Part shown: positions 38,192-47,378 of the stretch, piece after piece
How positions within the stretch are numbered: the first letter of the stretch is position 1
Layout of the letters: every line of letters begins with the position of its first letter
Assembly (NCBI RefSeq): GCF_000685035.1
Contig: NZ_BAYB01000012.1
Span: forward strand, 62,001 to 126,000
Source of the DNA: Paraburkholderia ferrariae NBRC 106233
Lineage (GTDB): Bacteria; Pseudomonadota; Gammaproteobacteria; Burkholderiales; Burkholderiaceae
Direction: 5' to 3'
DNA: 64,000 nt
The notes under the pieces: model-generated
The model's input: the letters and a program-made list of their open reading frames with translations, nothing else
Told to the model about the DNA's origin: nothing
Databases searched by the model: none
Made by a program: the position numbers and the translations under genes

Positions 38192-38845
38192 TCAGCCGCC
38201 CTGATGCTGTGCCGTCGCGCGCAGATAGATTTCCACGCGGCGGTTCGCGGCGCGGCCGGCTTCCGTGCTGTTGTCCGCGATCGGCTGGGTGTCGCCGCGG
38301 CCGTCGGCCGACAGGCGCTGACCCGCCACGCCGCGCTGCATCAGATAGTTGGCCACGCTCTGTGCGCGGTTGACCGAGAGGGTCTGGTTATACGCGGGCT
38401 GGCCCGTGCTGTCGGTATGCCCCACCACCTGGGCGACGACTTCCGGGTTCTGCTGCAGCGTCTGCGCCACCTGGTCGAGCACCGGCGCGAACGACGGCTT
38501 GATCGCGTAGCTGTTGGTGTCGAACGTCACGTTGCTCGGGATGTTGAGCTTGAGCGAGCCGTCCGGCTGCTCGGTGATCTGCGTGCCTGTGCCCTTGGTC
38601 GCGCCCGTGAGCTTGTTGTGGATCGCGGTCCAGTTGTAGCCGGCCACGCCGCCGACCAGCGCGCCGGCGCCGGCGCCGATCGCCGCGCCCTTGCCGCCGC
38701 CGAAGATCGCACCGATCGCCGCGCCCGTGCCGGCGCCGATGCCGGTGCCGACGGCCGTGTTGGTGCCCTGCTGCGTGGCGCAGCCGGCGACGAGCGCGCC
38801 GGCGATGGCGAAGACGGACAGGCGAGTCATGATTCTTGTGTTCAT
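38192..38845 (-). CDS. OmpA-type peptidoglycan-binding lipoprotein with glycine zipper
   Basis: A 217-residue lipoprotein (YiaD-like). The lipobox is LVAGC (Cys about residue 22). A glycine-zipper stretch (GTGIGAGTGAAIGAIFGGGKGAAIGAGAG) follows, then an OmpA C-terminal domain with VVGHTDSTGQPAYNQTLSVNRAQSVANYL and NRRVEIYL, the peptidoglycan-binding signature. It would tether outer membrane to cell wall. ATG 38845 lies behind AGAGAGGAAAG. It is divergent from apbC. Confidence 0.9.
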   Translation of the reverse strand: MNTRIMTRLSVFAIAGALVAGCATQQGTNTAVGTGIGAGTGAAIGAIFGGGKGAAIGAGAGALVGGVAGYNWTAIHNKLTGATKGTGTQITEQPDGSLKLNIPSNVTFDTNSYAIKPSFAPVLDQVAQTLQQNPEVVAQVVGHTDSTGQPAYNQTLSVNRAQSVANYLMQRGVAGQRLSADGRGDTQPIADNSTEAGRAANRRVEIYLRATAQHQGG

Positions 38846-39120
38846 TTTCTTTCCTCTCTGGAATGGAACAGGGTGGCTGCTGCGGCGTGCCCGGAGGTCC
38901 CGACGGGAGTCAGGGTCTTCGGGCGCCCCGCGGCAGCAGCTACTACAATGACGGCTTGAAGACTGCGTTTGCGAGGCGCGGCAGCCGAAGCGTTGTCCGC
39001 TGCACGCGAAGGGTGCCTCGCCGCCGTGAAATCTGCAATGCAGCTTAACAATTTCTTTCGTTTTCCGGCGCCAGCGCGATCATTTTGCGGCTGGGCGCCG
39101 GCGTTCCCCACGGAGTTTCA

Positions 39121-40209
39121 ATGAGCATAGATCGGGCTTTGGTCGATGCCGCGCTCGCGGCCCTCACGGATCCCAACACGGGCCGGCCTTACGCGGCGGG
39201 CAAGGGCGTGCGCAATGTCACGCTCGAGGGCGAGACGGTGGGCGTCGAAGTCGTGCTCGGCTATCCGGCGAAGAGCCAGTTCGATGCCGTTCGCGCCCAG
39301 TTCGAGGCCGCGCTGGCCGCCGTGCCCGGCGTGAAGTCGAGCCGCGTGGCCGTAAAGAGCGAGATCGTCGCCCATACGGTGCAGCGCGGCGTGAAGCTGC
39401 TGCCGAACGTGAAGAACATCGTCGCCGTCGCGTCGGGCAAGGGCGGCGTGGGCAAGAGCACGACGGCCGTGAACCTCGCGCTCGCGCTCGCCGCCGAAGG
39501 CGCCTCGGTGGGCGTGCTCGACGCCGACATCTACGGTCCCTCGCTGCCGATGATGCTCGGCATCGAAGGCCGCCCCGAGTCGCCCGACGGCCAGTCGATG
39601 AACCCGCTCGAAGGCCACGGCGTGCAGGCCAACTCGATCGGTTTCCTGATCGAGCAGGACAACCCCATGGTCTGGCGCGGCCCGATGGCCACCTCCGCGC
39701 TCGACCAGCTGCTGCGGCAGACGAACTGGCGCGAGCTCGACTATCTCATCGTCGATATGCCGCCCGGCACCGGCGACATCCAGCTCACGCTCTCGCAGCG
39801 CGTGCCCGTGACCGGGGCCGTGATCGTGACGACGCCGCAGGACATCGCGCTCCTCGATGCGAAGAAGGGCCTCAAGATGTTCGAGAAGGTGGGCATTCCG
39901 ATTCTCGGCATCGTCGAGAATATGGCCGTGCACGTCTGCTCGAACTGCGGCCACGCCGAGCATATTTTCGGCGCCGGCGGCGGCGAGCGCATGGGCAAGG
40001 AGTACGGCGTCGAGGTGCTCGGCAGCCTGCCGCTCGACATCGCGATCCGCGAGCAGGCCGATTCGGGCCATCCGACCGTGGCGGCCGACCCCGGCGGCCG
40101 GATCGCCGAAACCTACCGCGCGATTGCCCGACGCGTGGCGATCCAGATCGCCGAGCGCGCGCGCGACATGACCTCGAAGTTTCCCAGCATCGTCGTGCAG
40201 AACACCTGA
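39121..40209 (+). CDS. apbC: Iron-sulfur cluster carrier ATPase (Mrp/ApbC)
   Basis: A P-loop NTPase that carries Fe-S clusters to target proteins. The 362-residue protein has an N-terminal DUF59/MIP18-like domain (about 1-90) and the deviant Walker A SGKGGVGKST (105-114). LDADIYGPS, YLIVDMPPGTGD and the cluster-bridging cysteines VCSNCGH follow. ATG 39121 is chosen over an upstream in-frame start. A TACAAT hexamer at 38944-38949 is a possible distant -10. Confidence 0.94.
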   Translation: MSIDRALVDAALAALTDPNTGRPYAAGKGVRNVTLEGETVGVEVVLGYPAKSQFDAVRAQFEAALAAVPGVKSSRVAVKSEIVAHTVQRGVKLLPNVKNIVAVASGKGGVGKSTTAVNLALALAAEGASVGVLDADIYGPSLPMMLGIEGRPESPDGQSMNPLEGHGVQANSIGFLIEQDNPMVWRGPMATSALDQLLRQTNWRELDYLIVDMPPGTGDIQLTLSQRVPVTGAVIVTTPQDIALLDAKKGLKMFEKVGIPILGIVENMAVHVCSNCGHAEHIFGAGGGERMGKEYGVEVLGSLPLDIAIREQADSGHPTVAADPGGRIAETYRAIARRVAIQIAERARDMTSKFPSIVVQNT

Positions 40210-40301
40210 GCCCCCCGGCTTCGTTGCCGGTCGGGCCCGCGTGGCTGCTGTCGTGCCGCCATCGTGCGGCCCCGCACGCGCGCAGACGCGGAGGCGCGCG
40301 G

Positions 40302-40307
40302 TATGAT
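40302..40307 (+). promoter_or_regulatory. Candidate -10 box for the SodC-like gene
   Basis: TATGAT, about 64 bases upstream of the ATG at 40371, in otherwise GC-rich sequence. No -35 is recognisable. Confidence 0.35.
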
Positions 40308-40370
40308 GTGGGCTTCATCGGGTCCGGTTCGAAGGCTGCAGGGGCAGCCCCCGGCCGGCTAGAGGATCGA

Positions 40371-40910
40371 ATGGGTAAAGGACACGACAGGCAAGCGGGG
40401 TATCCGTACGTCGTACTGGCAGTGGCTGCGTGCATGCTGCTCGGCGGCTGCACCAGTTTCATGGGGCAGCAGGACAAGCACGCGGCCGCGCAGCTGCTGC
40501 CCACGATGGGCGCTCAGGCGCGCGGCACGGTGTCGTTCGTCGAGCGCTCGGACGGCGTTCAGGTGAACTACAACCTCGTGGGCCTGCAGCCCGACAGCGA
40601 TCACGCCTTGCAGGTGCACGAGCGCGGCGACTGCAACGCCGCCGATGCGTCGAGCGCGGGCGACGTTTTCGCGCCGGCCGCCGAGCGCCTGAAGAGCGGC
40701 GCCCGCGTGGAAGGCGATCTCGGCAACATTCACGCCGATTCGAACGGGGTGGCCACCGGCTTCATCGTCGCCCCCGATGTGTCGCTCGACGGCGTGCGCT
40801 CGGTGGTTCAGCGCGCGGTGCTGCTGCACCGCGACCCGATCGATCCCTATGCCTACCCGCAGCGCGGCACCGGCCCGGCGCTCGCCTGCGGCGTGATCCG
40901 CGCCCAGTGA
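40371..40910 (+). CDS. SodC-fold lipoprotein with a degenerate metal site
   Basis: A 179-residue lipoprotein (lipobox LLGGC, Cys27) with the Cu/Zn-superoxide-dismutase fold pattern: QVHERGDC, GDLGNIHADSNGVA and the end GTGPALACGVI. The structural disulfide pair (Cys88, Cys173) is kept. By alignment with Cu/Zn SOD, only the equivalents of His48 (His83), Asp83 (Asp116) and His120 (His153) remain. His46 is Gln81, His63 is Val99, His80 is Val113, no His fills the His71 position, and the active-site Arg143 is Ala170. Canonical dismutase activity is therefore unlikely. It stands alone between apbC and dcd. Confidence 0.85.
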   Translation: MGKGHDRQAGYPYVVLAVAACMLLGGCTSFMGQQDKHAAAQLLPTMGAQARGTVSFVERSDGVQVNYNLVGLQPDSDHALQVHERGDCNAADASSAGDVFAPAAERLKSGARVEGDLGNIHADSNGVATGFIVAPDVSLDGVRSVVQRAVLLHRDPIDPYAYPQRGTGPALACGVIRAQ

Positions 40911-41034
40911 GCCTGGACGGCGCGGGTTGCGCCGGTTGCACCGCCGTGCCGCCGCGCCGCCTCCAGGCGCGGGGGCGGCCGCCCCGGCAGAGGCCCCCGC
41001 GTACGCACTTTCCGGCATGCCGTTGCACATCGCG

Positions 41035-41040
41035 TAAAAT
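41035..41040 (+). promoter_or_regulatory. Candidate -10 box for dcd
   Basis: TAAAAT about 100 bases before the dcd ATG. The upstream -35 region (TTTCCGG) is poor. Confidence 0.35.
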
Positions 41041-41141
41041 GAGCGCCTTTCGTGAGCGGCGGCGGTCTTTACGCCCCCTTTTCGTCATTCCACTGGCACG
41101 CAGCGACTTAACGCGACGTACAGCGACCCGAAGCGACCCAT

Positions 41142-41711
41142 ATGGCAATCAAATCCGACAAATGGATCCGGCGCATGGCCGAAGAGCACAAGATGATCGA
41201 GCCGTTCGTGCGCGATCAGGTCCGCACGTCGGAAGACGGGCGCAAGATCGTGAGCTACGGCACCTCGAGCTACGGCTACGACATCCGCTGCGCCGACGAA
41301 TTCAAGATCTTCACGAACATCAACTCGACCATCGTCGATCCGAAGAACTTCGACGAGAAGTCGTTTGTCGATTTCAAGGGCGATGTCTGCATCATCCCGC
41401 CGAACTCGTTCGCACTCGCGCGCACGGTGGAGTACTTCCGCATTCCGCGCAAGGTGCTGACCGTGTGCCTCGGCAAGTCCACCTATGCGCGCTGCGGGAT
41501 CATCGTGAACGTCACGCCGTTCGAGCCGGAATGGGAGGGCTACGTGACGCTCGAATTCTCGAATACGACACCGTTGCCTGCGAAAATCTACGCGAACGAA
41601 GGCGTTGCGCAGGTGCTCTTCTTCGAAAGCGACGAGGTCTGCGAGGTGTCTTACGCGGACCGCGGCGGCAAGTACCAGGGGCAGCACGGCGTCACGCTGC
41701 CGAAAACCTGA
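41142..41711 (+). CDS. dcd: dCTP deaminase
   Basis: Converts dCTP to dUTP for thymidylate synthesis. The 189-residue protein has [25 protein letters not shown] (phosphate-binding, Ser/Arg) and the catalytic glutamate in [28 protein letters not shown], then AQVLFFE. The length is standard. It is followed by its own terminator before the decarboxylase gene. Confidence 0.97.
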   Translation: MAIKSDKWIRRMAEEHKMIEPFVRDQVRTSEDGRKIVSYGTSSYGYDIRCADEFKIFTNINSTIVDPKNFDEKSFVDFKGDVCIIPPNSFALARTVEYFRIPRKVLTVCLGKSTYARCGIIVNVTPFEPEWEGYVTLEFSNTTPLPAKIYANEGVAQVLFFESDEVCEVSYADRGGKYQGQHGVTLPKT

Positions 41712-41765
41712 TCCGGCTCCCGGCGGCGCGGGCCTGAAAGGCCCGCCGCCCCAACGACATACGGG

Positions 41766-41801
41766 GACCGCTGCGCAACACATGCAGCGGTCGTTTCTTT
41801 T
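41766..41801 (+). terminator. Terminator after dcd, directly before the decarboxylase ribosome-binding site
   Basis: A 9-bp stem (GACCGCTGC, 41766-41774, with GCAGCGGTC, 41784-41792) followed by GTTTCTTTT. The T tract ends just before GGAG of the next gene (start 41814), so read-through would set that gene's expression. Confidence 0.75.
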
Positions 41802-41813
41802 GGAGATTCGCCC

Positions 41814-44093
41814 ATGAAGTTTCGTTTTCCCGTCGTCATCATCGACGAAGACTTTCGCTCCGAGAACATCTCGGGTTCCGGCATCCGGGCGCTCGCCGAA
41901 GCCATCGAGAAAGAGGGCGCCGAAGTCCTCGGGCTGACGAGCTACGGCGACCTCACCTCGTTCGCGCAGCAGTCGAGCCGCGCGGCCTGCTTCATCCTCT
42001 CGATCGACGACGACGAGCTGCTGCCCTACCTGGAAGGCAGCGACGAGGCCGCGCCCGCGCACGCGCCGGCCATCATCGCGCTGCGCGCGTTCGTGGAGGC
42101 GGTGCGCAAGCGCAACGCGGACATCCCGATCTTCCTGTACGGCGAAACGCGCACCTCGCGCCACCTGCCCAACGACATCCTGCGCGAGCTGCACGGCTTC
42201 ATCCACATGTTCGAGGACACGCCGGAGTTCGTCGCGCGCCATATCATCCGCGAGGCGAAGGTGTACCTCGACGCGCTGGCGCCGCCGTTCTTCAAGGAGC
42301 TCGTGAAGTACGCCGACGAAGGCTCCTACTCGTGGCACTGCCCGGGCCACTCGGGCGGCGTGGCGTTCCTGAAGAACCCGCTTGGCCAGATGTTCCATCA
42401 GTTCTTCGGCGAGAACATGCTGCGCGCGGACGTCTGCAACGCCGTGGACGAACTCGGCCAGCTGCTCGACCACACCGGCCCCGTGGCGGCCTCGGAGCGC
42501 AACGCGGCGCGCATTTTCAGCGCCGACCACGTGTTCTTCGTGACCAACGGCACGTCCACGTCGAACAAGATCGTCTGGCACGCCACGGTCGCGCCGGGCG
42601 ACATCGTGCTGGTGGACCGCAACTGCCACAAGTCGATCCTGCACGCGATCACGATGACGGGCGCGATCCCCGTGTTCCTCACGCCCACGCGCAACAACTT
42701 CGGCATCATCGGGCCGATTCCGCGCGAGGAGTTCAAGCCGGAAAACATCCGCAAGAAGATCCTCGCGAATCCGTTCGCGCGCGAGGCGCTCGCGAAGAAC
42801 CCGAATCTCAAGCCGCGCATTCTCACGATCACGCAGAGCACCTACGACGGCGTGATCTACAACGTCGAGATGATCAAGGACCTGCTCGGCGACATGCTCG
42901 ACACGCTGCATTTCGACGAAGCCTGGCTGCCGCACGCCGAGTTCCACGCGTTCTACCAGGACATGCACGCGATCGGCGCGGGCCGGCCGCGCACCAAGGC
43001 GCTCGTGTTCGCGACGCACTCCACGCACAAGCTCCTCGCCGGCATCTCGCAGGCTTCGCAGATCGTCGTGCAGGATTCGGAGGACAGCGCGTTCGACCGC
43101 CACCGCTTCAACGAAGCGTATCTGATGCACACCTCCACGAGCCCGCAGTACGCGATCATCGCGTCGTGCGACGTGGCCGCGGCGATGATGGAAGCGCCGG
43201 GCGGCCCGGCGCTGGTGGAAGAGTCGATTGCCGAGGCGCTCGACTTCCGCCGCGCCATGCGCAAGGTCGATGCCGAATACGGCGACGACTGGTTCTTCCA
43301 GGTCTGGGGCCCGGACGAACTGGCCGAAGAAGGCATCGGCTCGCGCGAAGACTGGATGCTGCGCCCGAACGACCACTGGCACGGCTTCGGCGCGCTGGCG
43401 GAAAACTTCAACATGCTCGACCCGATCAAGGCCACGATCATCACCCCGGGCCTCGACGTGGACGGCGAATTCGGCGAGACCGGCATTCCGGCCGCGATCG
43501 TCACAAAGTATCTGGCCGAGCACGGCATCATCGTGGAGAAGACGGGCCTCTACTCGTTCTTCATCATGTTCACGATCGGCATCACGAAGGGCCGCTGGAA
43601 CTCGATGGTCACCGAACTCCAGCAGTTCAAGGACGACTACGACAACAACCAGCCGCTCTGGCGCGTGCTGCCCGAATTCGTCGCGCAGCATCCGATGTAC
43701 GAGCGCGTGGGCCTGCGCGACCTGTGCCAGCAGATCCACAGCGTCTATCGCGCCAACGACATCGCGCGCCTCACGACCGAGATGTACCTCTCGGACATGG
43801 AGCCCGCCATGAAGCCGTCCGACGCGTTCGCGAAGCTCGCGCACCGCGAGGTGGACCGCGTGCCCATCGACGAACTCGAAGGCCGCGTGACGTCGATCCT
43901 GCTCACGCCGTACCCGCCGGGCATTCCGCTCCTGATTCCGGGCGAGCGCTTCAACAAGACGATCGTGAATTACCTGAAGTTCGCGCGCGAGTTCAACGAG
44001 CGCTTCCCGGGCTTCCACACGGACATCCACGGTCTGGTGGGCGAGATGATCAACGGGCGCATCGAGTATTTCGTCGATTGCGTGCGCGACTGA
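41814..44093 (+). CDS. Orn/Lys/Arg decarboxylase (fold type I, PLP)
   Basis: A 759-residue inducible-type amino-acid decarboxylase of the AdiA/CadA/SpeF family. An N-terminal wing (receiver-like) domain spans about 1-135. The PLP core includes WHCPGHSGGVAF, VTNGTSTSNKIVWHA, HFDEAWLPHAEFH and the PLP lysine in ATHSTHKLLAGISQ. The small C-terminal domain contains LLTPYPPGIPLLIPGERF. Length is closest to arginine decarboxylase AdiA, but substrate cannot be fixed by eye. The ATG sits behind TTGGAGATTCGCCC. Confidence 0.9.
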   Translation: MKFRFPVVIIDEDFRSENISGSGIRALAEAIEKEGAEVLGLTSYGDLTSFAQQSSRAACFILSIDDDELLPYLEGSDEAAPAHAPAIIALRAFVEAVRKRNADIPIFLYGETRTSRHLPNDILRELHGFIHMFEDTPEFVARHIIREAKVYLDALAPPFFKELVKYADEGSYSWHCPGHSGGVAFLKNPLGQMFHQFFGENMLRADVCNAVDELGQLLDHTGPVAASERNAARIFSADHVFFVTNGTSTSNKIVWHATVAPGDIVLVDRNCHKSILHAITMTGAIPVFLTPTRNNFGIIGPIPREEFKPENIRKKILANPFAREALAKNPNLKPRILTITQSTYDGVIYNVEMIKDLLGDMLDTLHFDEAWLPHAEFHAFYQDMHAIGAGRPRTKALVFATHSTHKLLAGISQASQIVVQDSEDSAFDRHRFNEAYLMHTSTSPQYAIIASCDVAAAMMEAPGGPALVEESIAEALDFRRAMRKVDAEYGDDWFFQVWGPDELAEEGIGSREDWMLRPNDHWHGFGALAENFNMLDPIKATIITPGLDVDGEFGETGIPAAIVTKYLAEHGIIVEKTGLYSFFIMFTIGITKGRWNSMVTELQQFKDDYDNNQPLWRVLPEFVAQHPMYERVGLRDLCQQIHSVYRANDIARLTTEMYLSDMEPAMKPSDAFAKLAHREVDRVPIDELEGRVTSILLTPYPPGIPLLIPGERFNKTIVNYLKFAREFNERFPGFHTDIHGLVGEMINGRIEYFVDCVRD

Positions 44094-44116
44094 TCGCAAT
44101 GAGAGGCGGCAGGACG

Positions 44117-44806
44117 ATGCGTGCGGGCCGATGGGGCGCTGCGTCGCTGATGGCGGCGTGGCTTCTTTTCGCGGGCCCGGCCCACGCGGAAGTGGCGGCG
44201 GCCGACCCGATCGATTCGGGCATGCGCGCGTGTCTCGCGCGCGCGGACCGCTCGTCGACGGCGGGGCAGGTGCAGTGCATGGACGAGGCGCGCAACGCCT
44301 GGCGCGGCGCCGCCGACGCGGCGCTCAACGCGTTGCTCGCGAAGCTGCCGCCCGCGCAGCAAAAGCGCTGGCAACTGAGCCAGCAGCGCTGGGTGGCGTG
44401 GCGCGACGCCGAGGACACGATGCTCGCCGCCGCGTTCGCGAGCACGAACGGTTCGTCGTCCTATCAGATCTACGAAGCGGACATGCGGCTGCAGCCGGTG
44501 CGCGACCGCGCGCTCGCGCTGCGGCTCGAAGCGGCGAACGCCGCACGGCAGGACGCGCCGCCCGTGCGGGCATGCTCGGCCGACGCGCGCTGCGAGCACG
44601 TGCGCTACGACCTCAACCGCTACTACCGCAAGTTCTACGCGCGCATGCCGAAGCACTCGCGGGCCACGCTCGTGCGCGCGCAGTCCACGTGGCGCGCCTA
44701 TCGCGACGCGACCACGCCGCTCGTCGACGAACACGCGCGCCTCGACTTGCTGGGCGCGCGGCTCGCCACGCTCAAGCGGCTTTCGGAGACGGTGGGGAAC
44801 CGCTGA
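44117..44806 (+). CDS. Secreted LprI/DUF1311-like protein
   Basis: A 229-residue protein with a signal peptide (about residues 1-24, ending AHA) and lysozyme-inhibitor LprI-like (DUF1311) motifs. These are CMDEARNAWRGAADAALNALLAKLPPAQQKRWQLSQQRWVAWRDAE, then a second half with paired cysteines (CSADARCEH) and STWRAYRDA. An in-frame ATG at 44099 would add six residues. It starts 23 bases after the decarboxylase stop and may be co-transcribed. A lysozyme-inhibitor role is known for some relatives only. Confidence 0.75.
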   Translation: MRAGRWGAASLMAAWLLFAGPAHAEVAAADPIDSGMRACLARADRSSTAGQVQCMDEARNAWRGAADAALNALLAKLPPAQQKRWQLSQQRWVAWRDAEDTMLAAAFASTNGSSSYQIYEADMRLQPVRDRALALRLEAANAARQDAPPVRACSADARCEHVRYDLNRYYRKFYARMPKHSRATLVRAQSTWRAYRDATTPLVDEHARLDLLGARLATLKRLSETVGNR

Positions 44807-44843
44807 TGACGGCCAAGCGCGGTGCGGCAGCCGCGCGCGCCGT

Positions 44844-45776
44844 TCAGTCGATGATGAATTCTTCTGGCGCGTGCGTGGGCAGCGTCGTCGGATCGCCGAG
44901 GAGGTCGTGCAACGCGACCCCGATATAGGTGGACATCGCGTTGAGCGCGAGGTCGTTGTCCTCGGTGCCGAACGGATCTTCGATCTGCGAAGCGATGGCT
45001 TCGTGCGCCATGAACGCATAGGCGACGAACACGGCAAAGACGGGCGTGAGCGCGCCGATGCTATCGACGAGACCGAACGGCAGCAGCGCGCAGAAGAAGT
45101 AGACGGTGCGGTGGATCATCACCGTATAGGCGAACGGCAGCGGCGTCGAGGCAATGCGCTCGCAGCCGCCGATCACATCCGACAGTCCGTTCAGATTGCG
45201 CTCGAATGCGAGCACGGCGTAGCCGTCGAGGCGGCTTTCGCGCGCCTCCTCGCGCACCCATTCCGAAGCGCACAGCACGAGCGTCATGGGGCGAAAGCGC
45301 GAAGCCATCACGCGCTCGAGGAGCGCGGGCGGCAGGATGCGCGCGAGGTCGCTTTGCGCGTCGGTGCGGCGCAACTGATGGCGCAGCGCGTGGGGCAGCG
45401 CGCTGAGGATCTGCACGAGTTCGCGCGCGCGCACGGCGACGCGCTTATCGTTCTGCGCACCGTTCGGCAGGGTCAGCGCTTCGCGCGTGAGCGAGCGCGT
45501 GTCGTTGAGCAACTGGCCCCAGAGCTTGCGTCCTTCCCAGTAGCGGTCGTAGCTCGCGTTGTTGCGAAAGCCGAGGAACACCGCGAGCGCGATGCCGATC
45601 AGCGAGAACGGCACGGTGCTCAGATTGACCGTGACCTTGAGGATGTGGTCGTGCGACGCCACCGCGACGATCGAGAGGCACAGCACGATGAAAAGCCGCG
45701 GCAGCAACTGCGGCAGCACCGATCCGCGCCACGCGAGCAGCATGCGGAACCAGTTGAGGTGGGGGCGGATAATCAT
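44844..45776 (-). CDS. Bestrophin-like membrane protein
   Basis: A 310-residue protein of the bestrophin/UPF0187 family. The segments VNLSTVPFSLIGIALAVFLGFRNNASYDRYWEGRKLWGQL and GYAVLAFERNLNGLSDVIGGCERIASTPLPFAYTVMIHRTVYFF are typical, with EDPFGTEDNDLAL near the end. Bacterial homologues form pentameric ion channels; the gating and ion are unknown here. It is 45 bases downstream of argH on the same strand. Confidence 0.88.
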   Translation of the reverse strand: MIIRPHLNWFRMLLAWRGSVLPQLLPRLFIVLCLSIVAVASHDHILKVTVNLSTVPFSLIGIALAVFLGFRNNASYDRYWEGRKLWGQLLNDTRSLTREALTLPNGAQNDKRVAVRARELVQILSALPHALRHQLRRTDAQSDLARILPPALLERVMASRFRPMTLVLCASEWVREEARESRLDGYAVLAFERNLNGLSDVIGGCERIASTPLPFAYTVMIHRTVYFFCALLPFGLVDSIGALTPVFAVFVAYAFMAHEAIASQIEDPFGTEDNDLALNAMSTYIGVALHDLLGDPTTLPTHAPEEFIID

Positions 45777-45821
45777 GGGCGCGCGAGGGGCAGGGCACGC
45801 CTTGCGGCGTGCCCCGTGGCG

Positions 45822-47228
45822 TTAGCTGAGCGCGGCGCGCGCGGCGGCGATGGCTGCACGCACCTGCTCGGGCGCGGTGCCGCCCGGATGATTACGCGCC
45901 GAGACCGAGCCTTCGAGCGTCAGCACTTCGAACACGTCCTCGCCCAGCAGGTGCGAGACGGCCGGCAGTTCGCGGCGCATTTCGTCGAGCGTGAGGTCGG
46001 CCAGATCGCAGTTGCGGTCCACGCAGATGCGCACCGCGTGCGCCACCGCTTCGTGCGCGTCGCGGAACGGCAGGCCCTTCTTCACGAGGTAGTCGGCGAG
46101 ATCGGTCGCCGTCGAGAAGCCCTGCAGCGCCGCCGCGCGCATCGCCTCGGCCTTGACCGTGATGCCCGCCACCATCTCCGCGAAGATGCGCAGCGTGTCC
46201 GCCACCGTATCGACGGTGTCGAAGAGCGGTTCCTTGTCTTCCTGGTTGTCCTTGTTGTACGCGAGCGGCTGGCCCTTCATCAGCGTGAGCAGCCCCATCA
46301 GATGGCCGTTCACGCGGCCGGTCTTGCCGCGCGCGAGCTCGGGCACGTCCGGGTTCTTTTTCTGCGGCATGATCGACGAGCCCGTGCAGAAGCGGTCGGC
46401 CAGGTCGATGAAGCCCACGCGCGGGCTCATCCACAGCACCAGTTCTTCCGAGAAGCGCGAGACGTGCGTCATCACGAGTGCGGCCGCCGCGGTGAATTCG
46501 ATCGCGAAGTCGCGGTCGGACACGGCGTCGAGCGAGTTTGCGCAGATGCCGTCGAAGCCGAGCGTCTTCGCCACGGCGTGGCGGTCGATGGGGTAGCTCG
46601 TGCCCGCGAGCGCCGCCGCGCCCAGCGGCAGGCGGTTCACGCGCTTGCGGCAGTCGGCCATGCGTTCGGCGTCGCGCGTGAACATCTCCACGTAGGCGAG
46701 CAGGTGATGGCCGAACGTCACCGGCTGCGCCACCTGCAGGTGGGTGAAGCCCGGCATGATCGTGCCCGCGTGCTGGTCCGCGAGATCGAGCAGCGCGCGG
46801 CGCAGGTCGCCCAGCAGCGTGCCGATGCGGTCGATCTCGCCGCGCAGCCACAGGCGGATGTCGGTCGCCACCTGGTCGTTGCGCGAGCGGCCCGTGTGCA
46901 GGCGCTTGCCGGCGTCGCCGATCAGCGCGGTGAGGCGCGCCTCGATGTTCAGGTGCACGTCCTCGAGGTCGAGCTGCCACTCGAACTCGCCGCGCTCGAT
47001 CTCACCCTTGATCTGCGCCATCCCGCGCTGGATGGCCGCGAGGTCGTCGGCGGCGATGATCTTCTGCGCGGCCAGCATGGCGGCATGCGCGAGCGACCCC
47101 TCGATATCGACGAGCCCGAGGCGCTTGTCGAAGAAAACCGACGACGTATAGCGTTTGACCAGCTCCGACATGGGTTCGGAGAAGCGAGCCGACCAGGCTT
47201 CGCCTTTTTTGTGCAGTTGGGACGTCAT
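45822..47228 (-). CDS. argH: Argininosuccinate lyase
   Basis: Last enzyme of arginine synthesis, splitting argininosuccinate into arginine and fumarate. The 468-residue protein has [31 protein letters not shown] and the fumarase-superfamily signature [14 protein letters not shown] 47228 begins [12 protein letters not shown]. No other arg gene is adjacent. Confidence 0.97.
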   Translation of the reverse strand: MTSQLHKKGEAWSARFSEPMSELVKRYTSSVFFDKRLGLVDIEGSLAHAAMLAAQKIIAADDLAAIQRGMAQIKGEIERGEFEWQLDLEDVHLNIEARLTALIGDAGKRLHTGRSRNDQVATDIRLWLRGEIDRIGTLLGDLRRALLDLADQHAGTIMPGFTHLQVAQPVTFGHHLLAYVEMFTRDAERMADCRKRVNRLPLGAAALAGTSYPIDRHAVAKTLGFDGICANSLDAVSDRDFAIEFTAAAALVMTHVSRFSEELVLWMSPRVGFIDLADRFCTGSSIMPQKKNPDVPELARGKTGRVNGHLMGLLTLMKGQPLAYNKDNQEDKEPLFDTVDTVADTLRIFAEMVAGITVKAEAMRAAALQGFSTATDLADYLVKKGLPFRDAHEAVAHAVRICVDRNCDLADLTLDEMRRELPAVSHLLGEDVFEVLTLEGSVSARNHPGGTAPEQVRAAIAAARAALS

Positions 47229-47378
47229 GGTGATGGGCGCGAACGAGGTGAGAAGGCGTGCCGCGCAGCCTTTCCGGTGGGACGGCGCACGGCGGGGAAA
47301 GGTGTCGATTTTACCATTGGCGGGCCCGGCGGCCGGGCGGCCCGGCGTGCCGCGCGGCCGATGCCCGGCACGCGCCGC

